NCBI GenBank assembly: GCA_002748705.1
Contig: PDSZ01000050.1
Location: forward strand, 1-54,091
From: Candidatus Fermentibacterota bacterium
GTDB lineage: Bacteria; Fermentibacterota; Fermentibacteria; Fermentibacterales; Fermentibacteraceae
Length of the DNA: 54,091 nt
Direction of reading: 5' to 3'
Shown here: positions 44,188 to 52,709 of the stretch, piece after piece
Numbering within the stretch: position 1 is the stretch's first letter
How the letters are laid out: each line of letters begins with the position of its first letter
Made by a program: the position numbers and the translations under genes
Notes under the pieces: model-generated
What the model was told of the DNA's origin: nothing
Seen by the model: the letters and a program-made list of their open reading frames with translations, nothing else
Databases searched by the model: none

Positions 44188-45098
44188 TATTCAGCAGCTT
44201 CTTTAAGGGTCTGTTCCGGCGATCTTGACGGCCTCCATCCTGTCAGCTCCTCCACCTTATGCTGAAGCAGCGGCCATGAACCGGCGGTTAGTTCCTTTGC
44301 CTTTTCACGGGTGACCATTGGGCAGCTTCCTGTAAAGTAAGCGCTTATTTCTGCAAAGGCTCCTGCTGTACACACCAGAAATTTTGGCAGGTGTACTCGA
44401 AATATTTTTCTTCCTGCAGCCTGTTCAAGGGCCGCATGAAACCTTTTCCATGTTATGTGTTCAGGCCAGGCAGGGGTCAGTGTCTGCCCCCAGGAACCGG
44501 AACAATTCGGAAGAGATGCCATCAGCTCTCCAAGATCGTCTGCAGAGATCATGCAGAAACTTCCATTTGAACGCCCCATGGATACCGTGAACCCTCTGGC
44601 TGCCCATCTGAACAGAGGTTCTGTGGCCTTGTCACCAGGGCCCAGTACAGCCGGAGGACGAAGAATCACATACCTGCTGAAGCCTGTAAGAGCTTGTTCA
44701 GCAAGTACCTTACTTCTGCCGTAGGGTGTTACAGGGCCAGTTCCGCATGGGCCTGATGCTGCCTGACTTGAGGTAAGAACAAAAAGGGCTTTCGGACAGG
44801 CGGATAAGGCAGCTTTTACTATTGCAGCAGTAGAACCGGCATTTATTCTGTGGAATTCTTCGGTGGTTTTGGCCTTTACTGCTCCTGCCACATGATAGAT
44901 TATATCTGCTTTCTGAATGAGTGGAGCTATTTCATCAGGATTGAAGAGGTTCGTGTTGACAATGCGGCATTCTTCCGGAATAACCGATCTGTCAGAGGAA
45001 CTGCGGACAGCAGCTGTAACTTCATGCTTCCGCTCCACAAGGATTCGAGCCAGCCTGGAACCCACAAACCCGGAAGCGCCTGTAAGAAAGACTTTCAT
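44175..45098 (-). CDS. NAD(P)-dependent epimerase/reductase, candidate ceramide reductase CerR
   Basis: Short-chain dehydrogenase of the extended (epimerase) type, 307 residues. The Rossmann motif TGASGFVGSRLARIL, the DIIYHVAGAVKAKT segment, the active-site pair PYGRSKVLAEQ (YxxxK) and the preceding TSSQAASGP are intact. The gene is divergent from the serine-palmitoyltransferase-like gene, with 117 bases between the starts. In Caulobacter an epimerase-like protein, CerR, reduces the 3-keto group of the long-chain base or ceramide; the context here suggests the same job. By sequence alone it could be any sugar-nucleotide or ketone reductase of the family. Confidence 0.75.
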   Translation of the reverse strand: MKVFLTGASGFVGSRLARILVERKHEVTAAVRSSSDRSVIPEECRIVNTNLFNPDEIAPLIQKADIIYHVAGAVKAKTTEEFHRINAGSTAAIVKAALSACPKALFVLTSSQAASGPCGTGPVTPYGRSKVLAEQALTGFSRYVILRPPAVLGPGDKATEPLFRWAARGFTVSMGRSNGSFCMISADDLGELMASLPNCSGSWGQTLTPAWPEHITWKRFHAALEQAAGRKIFRVHLPKFLVCTAGAFAEISAYFTGSCPMVTREKAKELTAGSWPLLQHKVEELTGWRPSRSPEQTLKEAAEYYLK

Positions 45099-45215
45099 TT
45101 ACCATCCCTTCAATGAAGAGGAAATATGCTTCTTATGGTTTGTTTCGCACAGGTTTGTGATTAGATTCATAGGTCAATTTGTTTTATCTGTACACATCAT
45201 CACAGGCGGGTTTTA

Positions 45216-46400
45216 ATGGACATCTTTCAGAAATGCTTCGAGTACGACAGGGCTGACAAGGTTATAGCAATGGGGCTCTATCCTTACTTCGTCCCGCTCC
45301 AGGGACATGTGGGAGCTGAAATGGAGATCGCAGGTCACGGGCTTATCATGCTGGGCTCCAATAACTACCTTGGTCTTACCGATGATCCGTATGTGATGCG
45401 GAAAGCATGCGAGGCAATAGAAAAGTACGGCACAGGGTGTACAGGGAGCCGATTTCTTAACGGCACACTGGATCTGCACATTGAACTGGAGGAGAGGCTG
45501 GCCGGCTTTCTTAATAAGGAAGCATGCATAACCTTCAGCACCGGCTTTCAGTCCAATCTGGGCACTATAGGCAGCCTGGGAACGAGGAATGACATTCTTT
45601 ACCTGGACAGGAAGAATCACGCCTCAATCATAGACGGGGCCAGAATGGGGTATGCCGAAGTGGTGAAGTACCGTCACAACGACATGGATCACCTTCGGCA
45701 CATTCTTGAGAAGTACCGTGGACGCAGCGGCATGATAGTTACCGACGGTGTGTTCAGCATGGAAGGTGACCTTGCGGACATCAACGGCCTTGCAGACCTG
45801 GCTGAAGAGTTCGGAGTAAGGCTTCTGGTTGATGATGCCCACGGTGTAGGAGCAATGGGAGCCACCGGCAGGGGCACTGCAGAGCATCAGGGATGCCACG
45901 AAAGGGTTGATCTGCTTGTGGGCACCTTCAGCAAATCCTTTGCCTGCATCGGCGGTTTTGCAGCAGGGCAGAAGGAAGTTATTCACTATCTTCAGCATGT
46001 GGCCAGGACTGTTATCTTTTCAGCAAGTCTTCCTCCCTCAGCGGTTGCCACTGTGCTTGCTGCCCTTGATGTACTTGAAAGAAAACCTGAACTTATTGCA
46101 CAGGTGCACAGGGCAGCTGAAAGATGCAGAAACGGCCTTGCAGACCTGGGATTCAATGTAGGTCAAAGTGAAGCTCCTATAGTTCCCATAATAGTCGGAG
46201 ATGATCTGGACTGCTTCAGGTTCTGGAAAGACCTGTTCGACAACGGGGTATTTACCAATCCTGTAGTATCACCTGCAGTGGAGCAGGGGCAGGCTATGCT
46301 CCGCACCAGCTACATGGCAAGCCACACCGATGACATGATAGACAGGGCGCTTGAAGTGTTCGAGAGGGTCGGCAAAGCCCACGGTCTGATCGGAGTATAG
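45216..46400 (+). CDS. Serine palmitoyltransferase-like alpha-oxoamine synthase
   Basis: PLP enzyme of 394 residues that joins an amino acid to an acyl thioester. Family blocks: LGSNNYLGLTDDPYV, GTGCTGSRFLNGTLDLH, ITFSTGFQSNLG, DRKNHASIIDGAR, VTDGVFSMEGD, LVDDAHGVGAMG. The PLP-binding Lys lies in GTFSKSFACIGGF. The TFSKS form is characteristic of serine palmitoyltransferases, whereas glycine C-acetyltransferases and AONS usually read GTLGKA or GTFSKALG. The divergent reductase and the following GNAT-like gene (2 bases after the stop) complete the set for ceramide synthesis. An alternative is 8-amino-7-oxononanoate synthase, but no biotin gene is near. Confidence 0.8.
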   Translation: MDIFQKCFEYDRADKVIAMGLYPYFVPLQGHVGAEMEIAGHGLIMLGSNNYLGLTDDPYVMRKACEAIEKYGTGCTGSRFLNGTLDLHIELEERLAGFLNKEACITFSTGFQSNLGTIGSLGTRNDILYLDRKNHASIIDGARMGYAEVVKYRHNDMDHLRHILEKYRGRSGMIVTDGVFSMEGDLADINGLADLAEEFGVRLLVDDAHGVGAMGATGRGTAEHQGCHERVDLLVGTFSKSFACIGGFAAGQKEVIHYLQHVARTVIFSASLPPSAVATVLAALDVLERKPELIAQVHRAAERCRNGLADLGFNVGQSEAPIVPIIVGDDLDCFRFWKDLFDNGVFTNPVVSPAVEQGQAMLRTSYMASHTDDMIDRALEVFERVGKAHGLIGV

Positions 46401-46401
46401 C

Positions 46402-47523
46402 GTGAACTGTAACATCGAAGTGGTGTCATCGGCGAAGCAGAGGCGTGAGTTCATCATGCTTCCTTTCAGAATAAACAGGGATGATCCCCACTGGATACCG
46501 CCGCTTCTCATGAATGTCAGGGCATTAATGAACAGGAAGCATCCCTTTCACGAGCATGCTGATGTTGAGTTCTTTCTGGCCAGAGACAGGGAAGGAACTG
46601 TTAGAGGCCGTATCAGCGCAGCTGTGAATCATGCCCATAACAAGTACCACAATGAGAAGACAGGCTTTTTCGGCTTTCTTGATTGTGAAAACGACAGTGA
46701 GACAGCAGAGCAGCTCCTTCATACTGCTGAAGAGTGGGTAAAGTCCAGAGGAATGAAGAGAATAAGAGGCCCTTTCAACCTCTCAACCAATGAGGAATGC
46801 GGCCTGCTTGTTGACGGTTTTGATACCGATGCAAAGCTGATGATGCTTCACAATCCCCAATGGCTTGGCGGTCTGGTCGAGCAGGCAGGTTACAGCAAGC
46901 TGATTGATATGCTGGCTTACTGGGTGGACGGTGATGAAACCGACTTCAAAAGGCTTTTCAGAATAGCTGATATGGTGGAGAAGCGTGGAAACTGGACAAT
47001 CAGGAATATCAACCTGAATGAACTTCCTTCCGAGATGCGCAAGATAATGGATGTGTACAACGAGTGCTGGTCTGACAACTGGGGTTTTGTTCCCATGACC
47101 AGCCGTGAGTTCAAATCCATGGTTGATGAACTGAAGATGCTCATCATAGACAAACTGGTTCCTATTATTGAACTTGAAGGCGAGGTGGTTGCCTTCGGTG
47201 TTGCGCTTCCAGATGCGAATGTGGCGTTCAGAAAGGGCAGAGGCAGGGCAATACCCACAATACTGGCTCTGAAGGTTCCCCCTTTCAAACAGAAGATCGA
47301 CAGGGTTCGAATGCTTCTTATGGGTACAAAAAAGAAGCACCGGAACAAGGGGCTTGAGGCTCTGGTTATTCGTGAGATAGTGAATAACAGCAAGATTCTC
47401 GGTATGGGCAGAGGAGAGCTGTCGTGGATTCTGGACAGCAACCGTGAGATGCGTGCCATCATGGAGAAGCAGCTCAAGGCAGATGCCTACAAGACCTACA
47501 GGATATACGAAAAGGAATTCTAA
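46402..47523 (+). CDS. GNAT-fold acyltransferase, candidate bacterial ceramide synthase
   Basis: A 373-residue protein with conserved features of a family once listed as hypothetical GNAT proteins: FRINRDDPHWIPPLL, NRKHPFHEHADVEFFLA, GRISAAVNHAHNKYHNEKT, FFGFLDCENDSETAEQLL, RGPFNLSTNEECGLLVDGFD. As I recall, bCerS of Caulobacter, which N-acylates the long-chain base, belongs to this family. It begins at GTG with GGAG 7 bases upstream, directly behind the serine-palmitoyltransferase-like gene, and its stop overlaps the AlaRS start by one base. Proposed role: N-acylation of a sphinganine-type base. The link to CerS is from memory of the family, not a computed match. Confidence 0.7.
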   Translation: MNCNIEVVSSAKQRREFIMLPFRINRDDPHWIPPLLMNVRALMNRKHPFHEHADVEFFLARDREGTVRGRISAAVNHAHNKYHNEKTGFFGFLDCENDSETAEQLLHTAEEWVKSRGMKRIRGPFNLSTNEECGLLVDGFDTDAKLMMLHNPQWLGGLVEQAGYSKLIDMLAYWVDGDETDFKRLFRIADMVEKRGNWTIRNINLNELPSEMRKIMDVYNECWSDNWGFVPMTSREFKSMVDELKMLIIDKLVPIIELEGEVVAFGVALPDANVAFRKGRGRAIPTILALKVPPFKQKIDRVRMLLMGTKKKHRNKGLEALVIREIVNNSKILGMGRGELSWILDSNREMRAIMEKQLKADAYKTYRIYEKEF

Positions 47524-49295
47524 TGACCGAAAGAGAGCTTGTAGACCTTTATATCAGGTTCTTTGAGAGCCGGGGACACAAAAGAATAGCAGGCGCTTCC
47601 ATAATACCTGAGAACGATTCCACAATACTCTTCACTCCTGCAGGCATGCAGCCTCTTGTGCCTTTCCTGCTTGGAGAGAAACACCCTTCCGGCTCCAGGC
47701 TTGTGGATGTTCAGAAATGCATTCGTACAGGGGACATTGAAGAGGTGGGCGATGATACCCATCTCACCTTTTTCAGAATGCTTGGCAACTGGTCCCTTGG
47801 AGAGTACTTCAAGAAAGAGGCTATTCAGTGGAGCTGGGAATTCCTCACAGGAGAAGAGTACCTGAACTTCGACCCTGACAGGCTCAGTGTAACTGTTTTT
47901 GCCGGCGAGAACGGCATTCCTGCAGACGATGAAGCTGCACGAATATGGAACGAAACGGGAGTTCCAGAGGAACGGATTTACCGGTTCGGCATGAAGGACA
48001 ACTGGTGGGGCCCCACAGGAGCCACAGGTCCCTGCGGCCCTGACACTGAAATGTTTTATGACACAGGTAAAGAGCCCTGCGGAGAGAGTTGCAAACCAGG
48101 CTGTTCCTGCGGCAAATACTTTGAGGTCTGGAACGATGTTTTTATGGAATACCGTAAAACTGAGACCGGTGAATACCAGCCGCTGCCTCAGAAGAATGTG
48201 GATACAGGCATGGGGGTTGAGAGAACAGTTGCCATGCTCAACGGCTGCGGAACTGTCTACGAAACAGGCGTATTCAAACCGCTTATCAGCAGAATAAGGG
48301 AACTCACCGAAGAAACCGATACAACAAAGAGCGAGAGGGTCATAGCAGATCACATCAGAGCAGCTACTCACATCCTCGGCGATGACCTGGGTGTGGTTCC
48401 TTCAAATCTCGACCAGGGTTATGTGCTGAGAAGGCTGATCAGGCTTGCTATAAGACACTGCATGAAGCTTGGTATCAATCCTGAGGAACTCACAACCCTT
48501 GCAGACACAGTAATCAGTGCAGAGGGTGAGGAATACCTGGAACTCAAGAGAAACAGAGACAAGGTCATTGAGGAACTGCGACTAGAGGAAAATCTCTTCA
48601 GCAAGACCCTTAAGGCAGGTATGAAGCAGTTTGAAAAGATGATACCCAACCTGCTGAAGAACCCGAAAAAGGAAGTTGCAGGAAGGCTGGCCTTCAAGCT
48701 CTATGACACCTACGGATTCCCTGTTGAACTCACAGCAGACCTTGCGTCTGAACACGGCATGACTGTGGATATGGAAGGTTACAGAAAAGCTTTTGAAAAG
48801 CACAGGCAGCTCTCCAGACAAGGCGCAGACAAGAAGTTCAAAGGCGGTCTGGCTGATAACAGCGAGATGGTCACAAAACTCCACACAGCAACCCACCTGC
48901 TCCATGCAGCATTGAGAAGAGTTCTCGGAAACCATGTTCAGCAGAAGGGCTCCAACATCACAGCTGAAAGGCTCAGATTCGACTTCCTCCATTCCGAGAA
49001 GATGACCGATGAAGAGAAGAAGCAGGTGGAACAGATAGTCAACGAAGCCATCGAAAAGGGCATAGATGTCCATGTCTGCCAAATGAGCCCTGAACAGGCT
49101 GATGAAAAGGGAGCCCTTGGTTTCTTCAGGGACAAGTACGAAGATGTTGTAAAGGTGTACACCATAGAGGGCTTCTCAATGGAGATATGCGGAGGCCCCC
49201 ATGTGGAAAATACCGGAGATCTGGGAAGGTTCAGGATTGTATCTGAAAAGAGTTCATCAAGGGGCGTTCGCAGAATAAAGGCGGTTCTTGAATGA
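47523..49295 (+). CDS. alaS: Alanyl-tRNA synthetase lacking the C-terminal C-Ala domain
   Basis: Charges tRNA-Ala. The class II catalytic core is present (FFESRGHKRI, GMQPLVPFLLGEKHP, THLTFFRMLGNWSLGEYFK, VDTGMGVERTVAML), followed by the tRNA-recognition helices and the editing domain with zinc ligands His454/His458 (HTATHLLH) and Cys556/His560 (CGGPH). At 590 residues it ends at VRRIKAVLE, just after the editing domain, where usual bacterial AlaRS (about 875 residues) continues into the C-Ala/DHHA1 part. A Cys-rich catalytic insert (CGESCKPGCSCGKYFEVWN) is also present, as in short AlaRS of some candidate phyla. Translationally coupled to the genes on both sides. Confidence 0.95.
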   Translation: MTERELVDLYIRFFESRGHKRIAGASIIPENDSTILFTPAGMQPLVPFLLGEKHPSGSRLVDVQKCIRTGDIEEVGDDTHLTFFRMLGNWSLGEYFKKEAIQWSWEFLTGEEYLNFDPDRLSVTVFAGENGIPADDEAARIWNETGVPEERIYRFGMKDNWWGPTGATGPCGPDTEMFYDTGKEPCGESCKPGCSCGKYFEVWNDVFMEYRKTETGEYQPLPQKNVDTGMGVERTVAMLNGCGTVYETGVFKPLISRIRELTEETDTTKSERVIADHIRAATHILGDDLGVVPSNLDQGYVLRRLIRLAIRHCMKLGINPEELTTLADTVISAEGEEYLELKRNRDKVIEELRLEENLFSKTLKAGMKQFEKMIPNLLKNPKKEVAGRLAFKLYDTYGFPVELTADLASEHGMTVDMEGYRKAFEKHRQLSRQGADKKFKGGLADNSEMVTKLHTATHLLHAALRRVLGNHVQQKGSNITAERLRFDFLHSEKMTDEEKKQVEQIVNEAIEKGIDVHVCQMSPEQADEKGALGFFRDKYEDVVKVYTIEGFSMEICGGPHVENTGDLGRFRIVSEKSSSRGVRRIKAVLE

Positions 49296-49492
49296 TGATA
49301 CCGGCGCCGGCTGAACTCGTTTCAGGAACACTGCAGACCGTCTGCGGTGAGATGATCCTTGAGCAGGACGGCAGCGCCATTATCGAGTTCTACTACCTGA
49401 ACAGAATACTGGAAAACGGAGATACTCCGGAAGAGGCTGCGGAAGCCCTTCTTAACGACATAGCTTTTGCAGGAAGCCCAGGCTATCCCTGA
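49292..49492 (+). CDS. Small ORF coupled to alaS, function unknown
   Basis: A 66-residue protein starting four bases inside the alaS stop (ATGA overlap) and ending 54 bases before the aminopeptidase gene. It is acidic, with no signal peptide or helix span; the second half (DTPEEAAEALLNDIAFA) looks like an amphipathic helix. The close coupling and the same-strand context make it a plausible real gene, but the reading could be chance. I recognise no family. Confidence 0.45.
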   Translation: MMIPAPAELVSGTLQTVCGEMILEQDGSAIIEFYYLNRILENGDTPEEAAEALLNDIAFAGSPGYP

Positions 49493-49546
49493 ATGGATGG
49501 CGCAGGCTTTCAGATAAGAACAAGCTGACAGCATGAAAGAGGACCA

Positions 49547-50578
49547 ATGAAATTTCTTAAGAAACTCTGCGAGACCGACGGCATATCAGGAAGGGAAGAT
49601 GCTGTTGCTGAACTCCTGAAGGAAGAACTCAAAGAGTATGCCGACGAGATAAGAACCGATGCCATGAAGAATGTCATCGCTCTGAAGAAGGGCACTGCAG
49701 GCAATAACAGAAAAAAGATAATGCTCGCCGGTCACATAGATGAGATAGGTTTTCTTATCTACAACATCAATAAGGAGGGTTTTGCCTCCATTTCACCTGT
49801 AGGCGGCTGGTCTGCAGGTTCCATTGCAGGCCATACAGTTAAGGTATACACCTGCAAAGGCGAGGTTCTCAGAGGTGTAGTCTGCGCCAAAGCTGCGCTG
49901 ACCCCTGAAGAAGCGGCAAAAGCCCCTGACCTCAACAGCCTTTTCATCGACTTCGGCATGGATGGAGATACCGTTAAGGAAAAGGTGCAGCGAGGCGACT
50001 GGGTTGCTATGGACTCCCCTTATCAGGAACTGGGAGACTGCCTTGTAGCAAAGGCATTTGATGACCGTGTAGGGGTATACATCATTACTGAAGCCTTCAG
50101 AAAATACCGCAACCCGAATATTGATGTGTACTGTGTGGGCACAGCACAGGAAGAGGTCGGTATCAGAGGAGCAACAGTTGCGGCACAGTCAGTCAGGCCG
50201 GACATAGGCATAGCTGCAGACATTACAGTTGCAGGAGACACTCCGGGATTCCCTGCTGAGAGGAAGGTAACCGACCTCGGCAAAGGCGTTGCCATAAAGC
50301 AGCAGGATTCCAGCGTAATCTGCTCCACCAGCCTGGTTGATTTCATGCGAACCATCGCTGAGGAAAAAGGGATAGACTATCAGATGGAGATACTTGTCAG
50401 AGGCGGCACAGACACCAGCGCCATGCAGAAGTTCGGCGGCGACACTTACGCAACCTGCCTCTCTGTCCCCACAAGAAACGGTCACAGCCCTGTAGCCATC
50501 ATTCACAAACACGATGTGGAAACAGCCATCAAGCTCCTCACAGAGTTCCTGAACAGAGCACACCTGTTCCAGGGCTGA
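49547..50578 (+). CDS. M42-family aminopeptidase (FrvX/glutamyl aminopeptidase-like)
   Basis: Cytoplasmic co-catalytic metallopeptidase of 343 residues, usually forming dodecameric tetrahedral cages that trim peptides. Metal and catalytic motifs: AGHIDEIGFL, ISPVGGWSAG, AKAFDDRVGVY, GTAQEEVGIRGAT (catalytic Glu pair), ADITVAGDTPG and VPTRNGHSPV with the last His ligand. The start MKFLKKLCETDGISGREDAV is standard for the family. ATG 49547 with GAGGAC upstream. It follows the small ORF on the same strand and ends at a hairpin. Confidence 0.95.
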   Translation: MKFLKKLCETDGISGREDAVAELLKEELKEYADEIRTDAMKNVIALKKGTAGNNRKKIMLAGHIDEIGFLIYNINKEGFASISPVGGWSAGSIAGHTVKVYTCKGEVLRGVVCAKAALTPEEAAKAPDLNSLFIDFGMDGDTVKEKVQRGDWVAMDSPYQELGDCLVAKAFDDRVGVYIITEAFRKYRNPNIDVYCVGTAQEEVGIRGATVAAQSVRPDIGIAADITVAGDTPGFPAERKVTDLGKGVAIKQQDSSVICSTSLVDFMRTIAEEKGIDYQMEILVRGGTDTSAMQKFGGDTYATCLSVPTRNGHSPVAIIHKHDVETAIKLLTEFLNRAHLFQG

Positions 50579-50591
50579 CAACCAGCTTAAT

Positions 50592-50613
50592 AAGGGGCAC
50601 GCTGATGCCCCTT
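50592..50613 (+). terminator. Hairpin after the aminopeptidase gene
   Basis: AAGGGGCA (50592-50599) pairs perfectly with TGCCCCTT (50606-50613) over a 6-base loop, 14 bases after the stop codon. The T-run is missing, as with several other stems in this window. Confidence 0.65.
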
Positions 50614-50792
50614 CGCGCATCCTGAAAACTGAAACGGCAGTTTCAGACACCGTTTCCGATTTTCTGGTATTGTAAGGCGCTGTGCTGAATTTATGGAAGA
50701 ATGAACCTGGAGCAGTTACAGATGATTCACAGCTATATCCGGTTTCGTCTCACAAAACCTGCAGCAGCTCCTGAAGAGACAGGTTAGGCTGA

Positions 50793-51880
50793 ATGCGTAC
50801 AGGTGTTATTCTGTTTTCTCTTGCATGCACTGTTTTAATCATCTCCTGCGAGAAGGGGCCTGTGGATCAATCGAAAGTATCCTTTGTTCTTAGAGCGGTG
50901 GACTCCCTTGGAGTAGAGTACGGCGACAGCACAGAGATGTTCGGGGACATTGGTTGTGTCTGCTTTCTCTCTGATTCTGTGTTCGTTGTGCTTGACAGGC
51001 ATTGTCAGAATCTGCGTTATTTTACCCTGGAAGGGGAACACCTTCTTACTGAAAGCCATCTCTTGGGGATGGCCCGTTTGAGTACAGGTTTGCCGGAAAC
51101 ATTGCTCCATGCGGTTCATCTGCAGGAGTCTTTGAGTTCGGGAGGCCCCCCAGGTGCATCATCTTCGATTCTCAGGGTTGTGCTGAACGAAGTGTGACTA
51201 TTGAAGGTGCCAGGGCTCTGATTAATTCTGTTTTTCTGGGAGAAAGCCGGATTGTCGGCAGTATGGGAAAGTTACAGAGAACCGGCGGCTCTGTAGAAAT
51301 CGGTATTGATGTCTGTCTGTGGAACACAGAAGACGGCTCTCTTGAATTGGTGTTCTACTCACAATCAAGACCATTGGGATCAGTGGAGGAAGCATACGGA
51401 GAGTTTGTAAGACTTGATCATTGCATTGCAGCATACAGGGATAGTCTGATTTTCCTTGCTCCTGACCTTGACAAGCCTGAGGTACTGGTGTTTACCGCAG
51501 ACGGAGAATGTACCGATACTGTTTCATTTCAGTTGGAACGGCAGGCCAGGTCAATGGAAGAGATTGAGCTTGAAGTGACATGGCGAAAGCTCCGAGACGG
51601 TAATCTGGGAGAATGGTTCCCGTCAGAGCTTGAACCGGGAATAACACAGCTGCAGGTGCAGGACTCTGCAGGCTTGCTCTGGGTATGTCACGGATCTCTC
51701 TTAACCCCTGAGTTTGAGGTGTTCAATATAAACGGTGAACATGCTTTCAGCTGCAGTTGCACCGGGCTTCCTGCCAGGGACTTCTACAGATTCTGTATTT
51801 CAGATGAGGGCTGTCTGGCTTACACTATGTATCCGGAACTTTATCCCCGTGTCTATTTCCTTGAGCTGCTGCAGAGATGA
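50793..51880 (+). pseudogene. Lipoprotein with 6-bladed beta-propeller-like repeats, frameshifted
   Basis: Two adjacent frames make one protein. The first (from ATG 50793) has a lipobox signal (LIISCEKG) and propeller-type strands (GDIGCVCFLSDSVFVVLD, QNLRYFTLEGEHLLTESH). At the four-G run 51065-51068 the sense moves to another frame, which reads GDGPFEYRFAGN and then continues through VFEFGRPPRCIIFDSQG into SVTIEGARALINSVF to 51880. GDGPFE is the G-x-GPGE turn that usually follows such a strand. One base seems missing: a five-G run would restore a single protein of about 363 residues. It may be a true mutation, phase variation or a sequencing error. Confidence 0.75.
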
Positions 51881-51888
51881 CTTAAACC

Positions 51889-52536
51889 ATGAAACTGACC
51901 GATGAAGTGGCAGAATACTACCGATCCCTTGCGCCTGTATATCACAGCAGATCACGATACCCGAAAACCTTCTCAGAAGCCGATACAGGTACCCTTGAGA
52001 AGAGAATCGTAAAGCTCTTTGAGGGGCGCAGGGTTCTTGAAATTGCCTGCGGCACAGGGTACTGGACTTCACATGCGGCCAGGTCGGCCAAATCGGTACT
52101 TGCCACAGACCTGAATAAAGAGATGCTCAGAGAAGCCGAGAACTATTGCAGAGGTTCTTCCAATGTAACATTCAGAGAGTCTGATGCTTACACCCTGGAG
52201 GGAATACCGGAAGGTTTCACCGGCGCATTCTCGGTACTGTGGTGGTGTCATATGCCGTGTAACATGGTAAGTGTTTTTCTTAAAACACTTCACAAGAAAC
52301 TTGAGCCTGGCTCAAAGGTCATACATGCCTGCCAGCTGAAGGATATGGATACAGCTTACCATCTGCCTGACGGACAAGGAAATATCATTGCAGAAAGAAA
52401 ACTGAAAAACAGAGCTTACCGCATAGTGAAAAATGTTCCGGATGAAGAGAGAATCAGAGAGATTTTTCTTGACCTGAAAGTGGATTACTCGGTTTTTCCA
52501 GTTCAGGGTATGTGGAGTGTTGAATACACAATATGA
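51889..52536 (+). CDS. Class I SAM-dependent methyltransferase
   Basis: A 215-residue soluble enzyme. Motif I is VLEIACGTGYWT, with the acidic residue of motif post-I in VLATDLNKEML and a motif II-like YTLEGIPEGFTGAFSVLWW. The N-terminal YYRSLAPVYHSR helix is the usual start of the UbiE-type subgroup. The C-terminal cap (AERKLKNRAYRIVKNVPDEE) may bind substrate. It starts 8 bases after the frameshifted lipoprotein gene. Substrate not predictable. Confidence 0.88.
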   Translation: MKLTDEVAEYYRSLAPVYHSRSRYPKTFSEADTGTLEKRIVKLFEGRRVLEIACGTGYWTSHAARSAKSVLATDLNKEMLREAENYCRGSSNVTFRESDAYTLEGIPEGFTGAFSVLWWCHMPCNMVSVFLKTLHKKLEPGSKVIHACQLKDMDTAYHLPDGQGNIIAERKLKNRAYRIVKNVPDEERIREIFLDLKVDYSVFPVQGMWSVEYTI

Positions 52537-52709
52537 GCCAGCTTACTTCAGTTCAAAGGAGCTCTCAGCCGACCACAATCTCATGCTGCGAAAATAATGA
52601 TTCGCTAACAAGTTTCCTTTCAGAAACAGTCCTTTCAGACAGTTTCCTGAGAACCTGTTTGTTGCGCGTCTGCTGAGTTGACGCACCTTGTTTCATTCCA
52701 TTCTAATTA

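Noticed and set aside
45216..46400. 8-amino-7-oxononanoate synthase (BioF) as the primary call
   Set aside because: The TFSKS lysine context and the neighbouring reductase and GNAT-like genes favour serine palmitoyltransferase, and no other biotin-synthesis gene is nearby.
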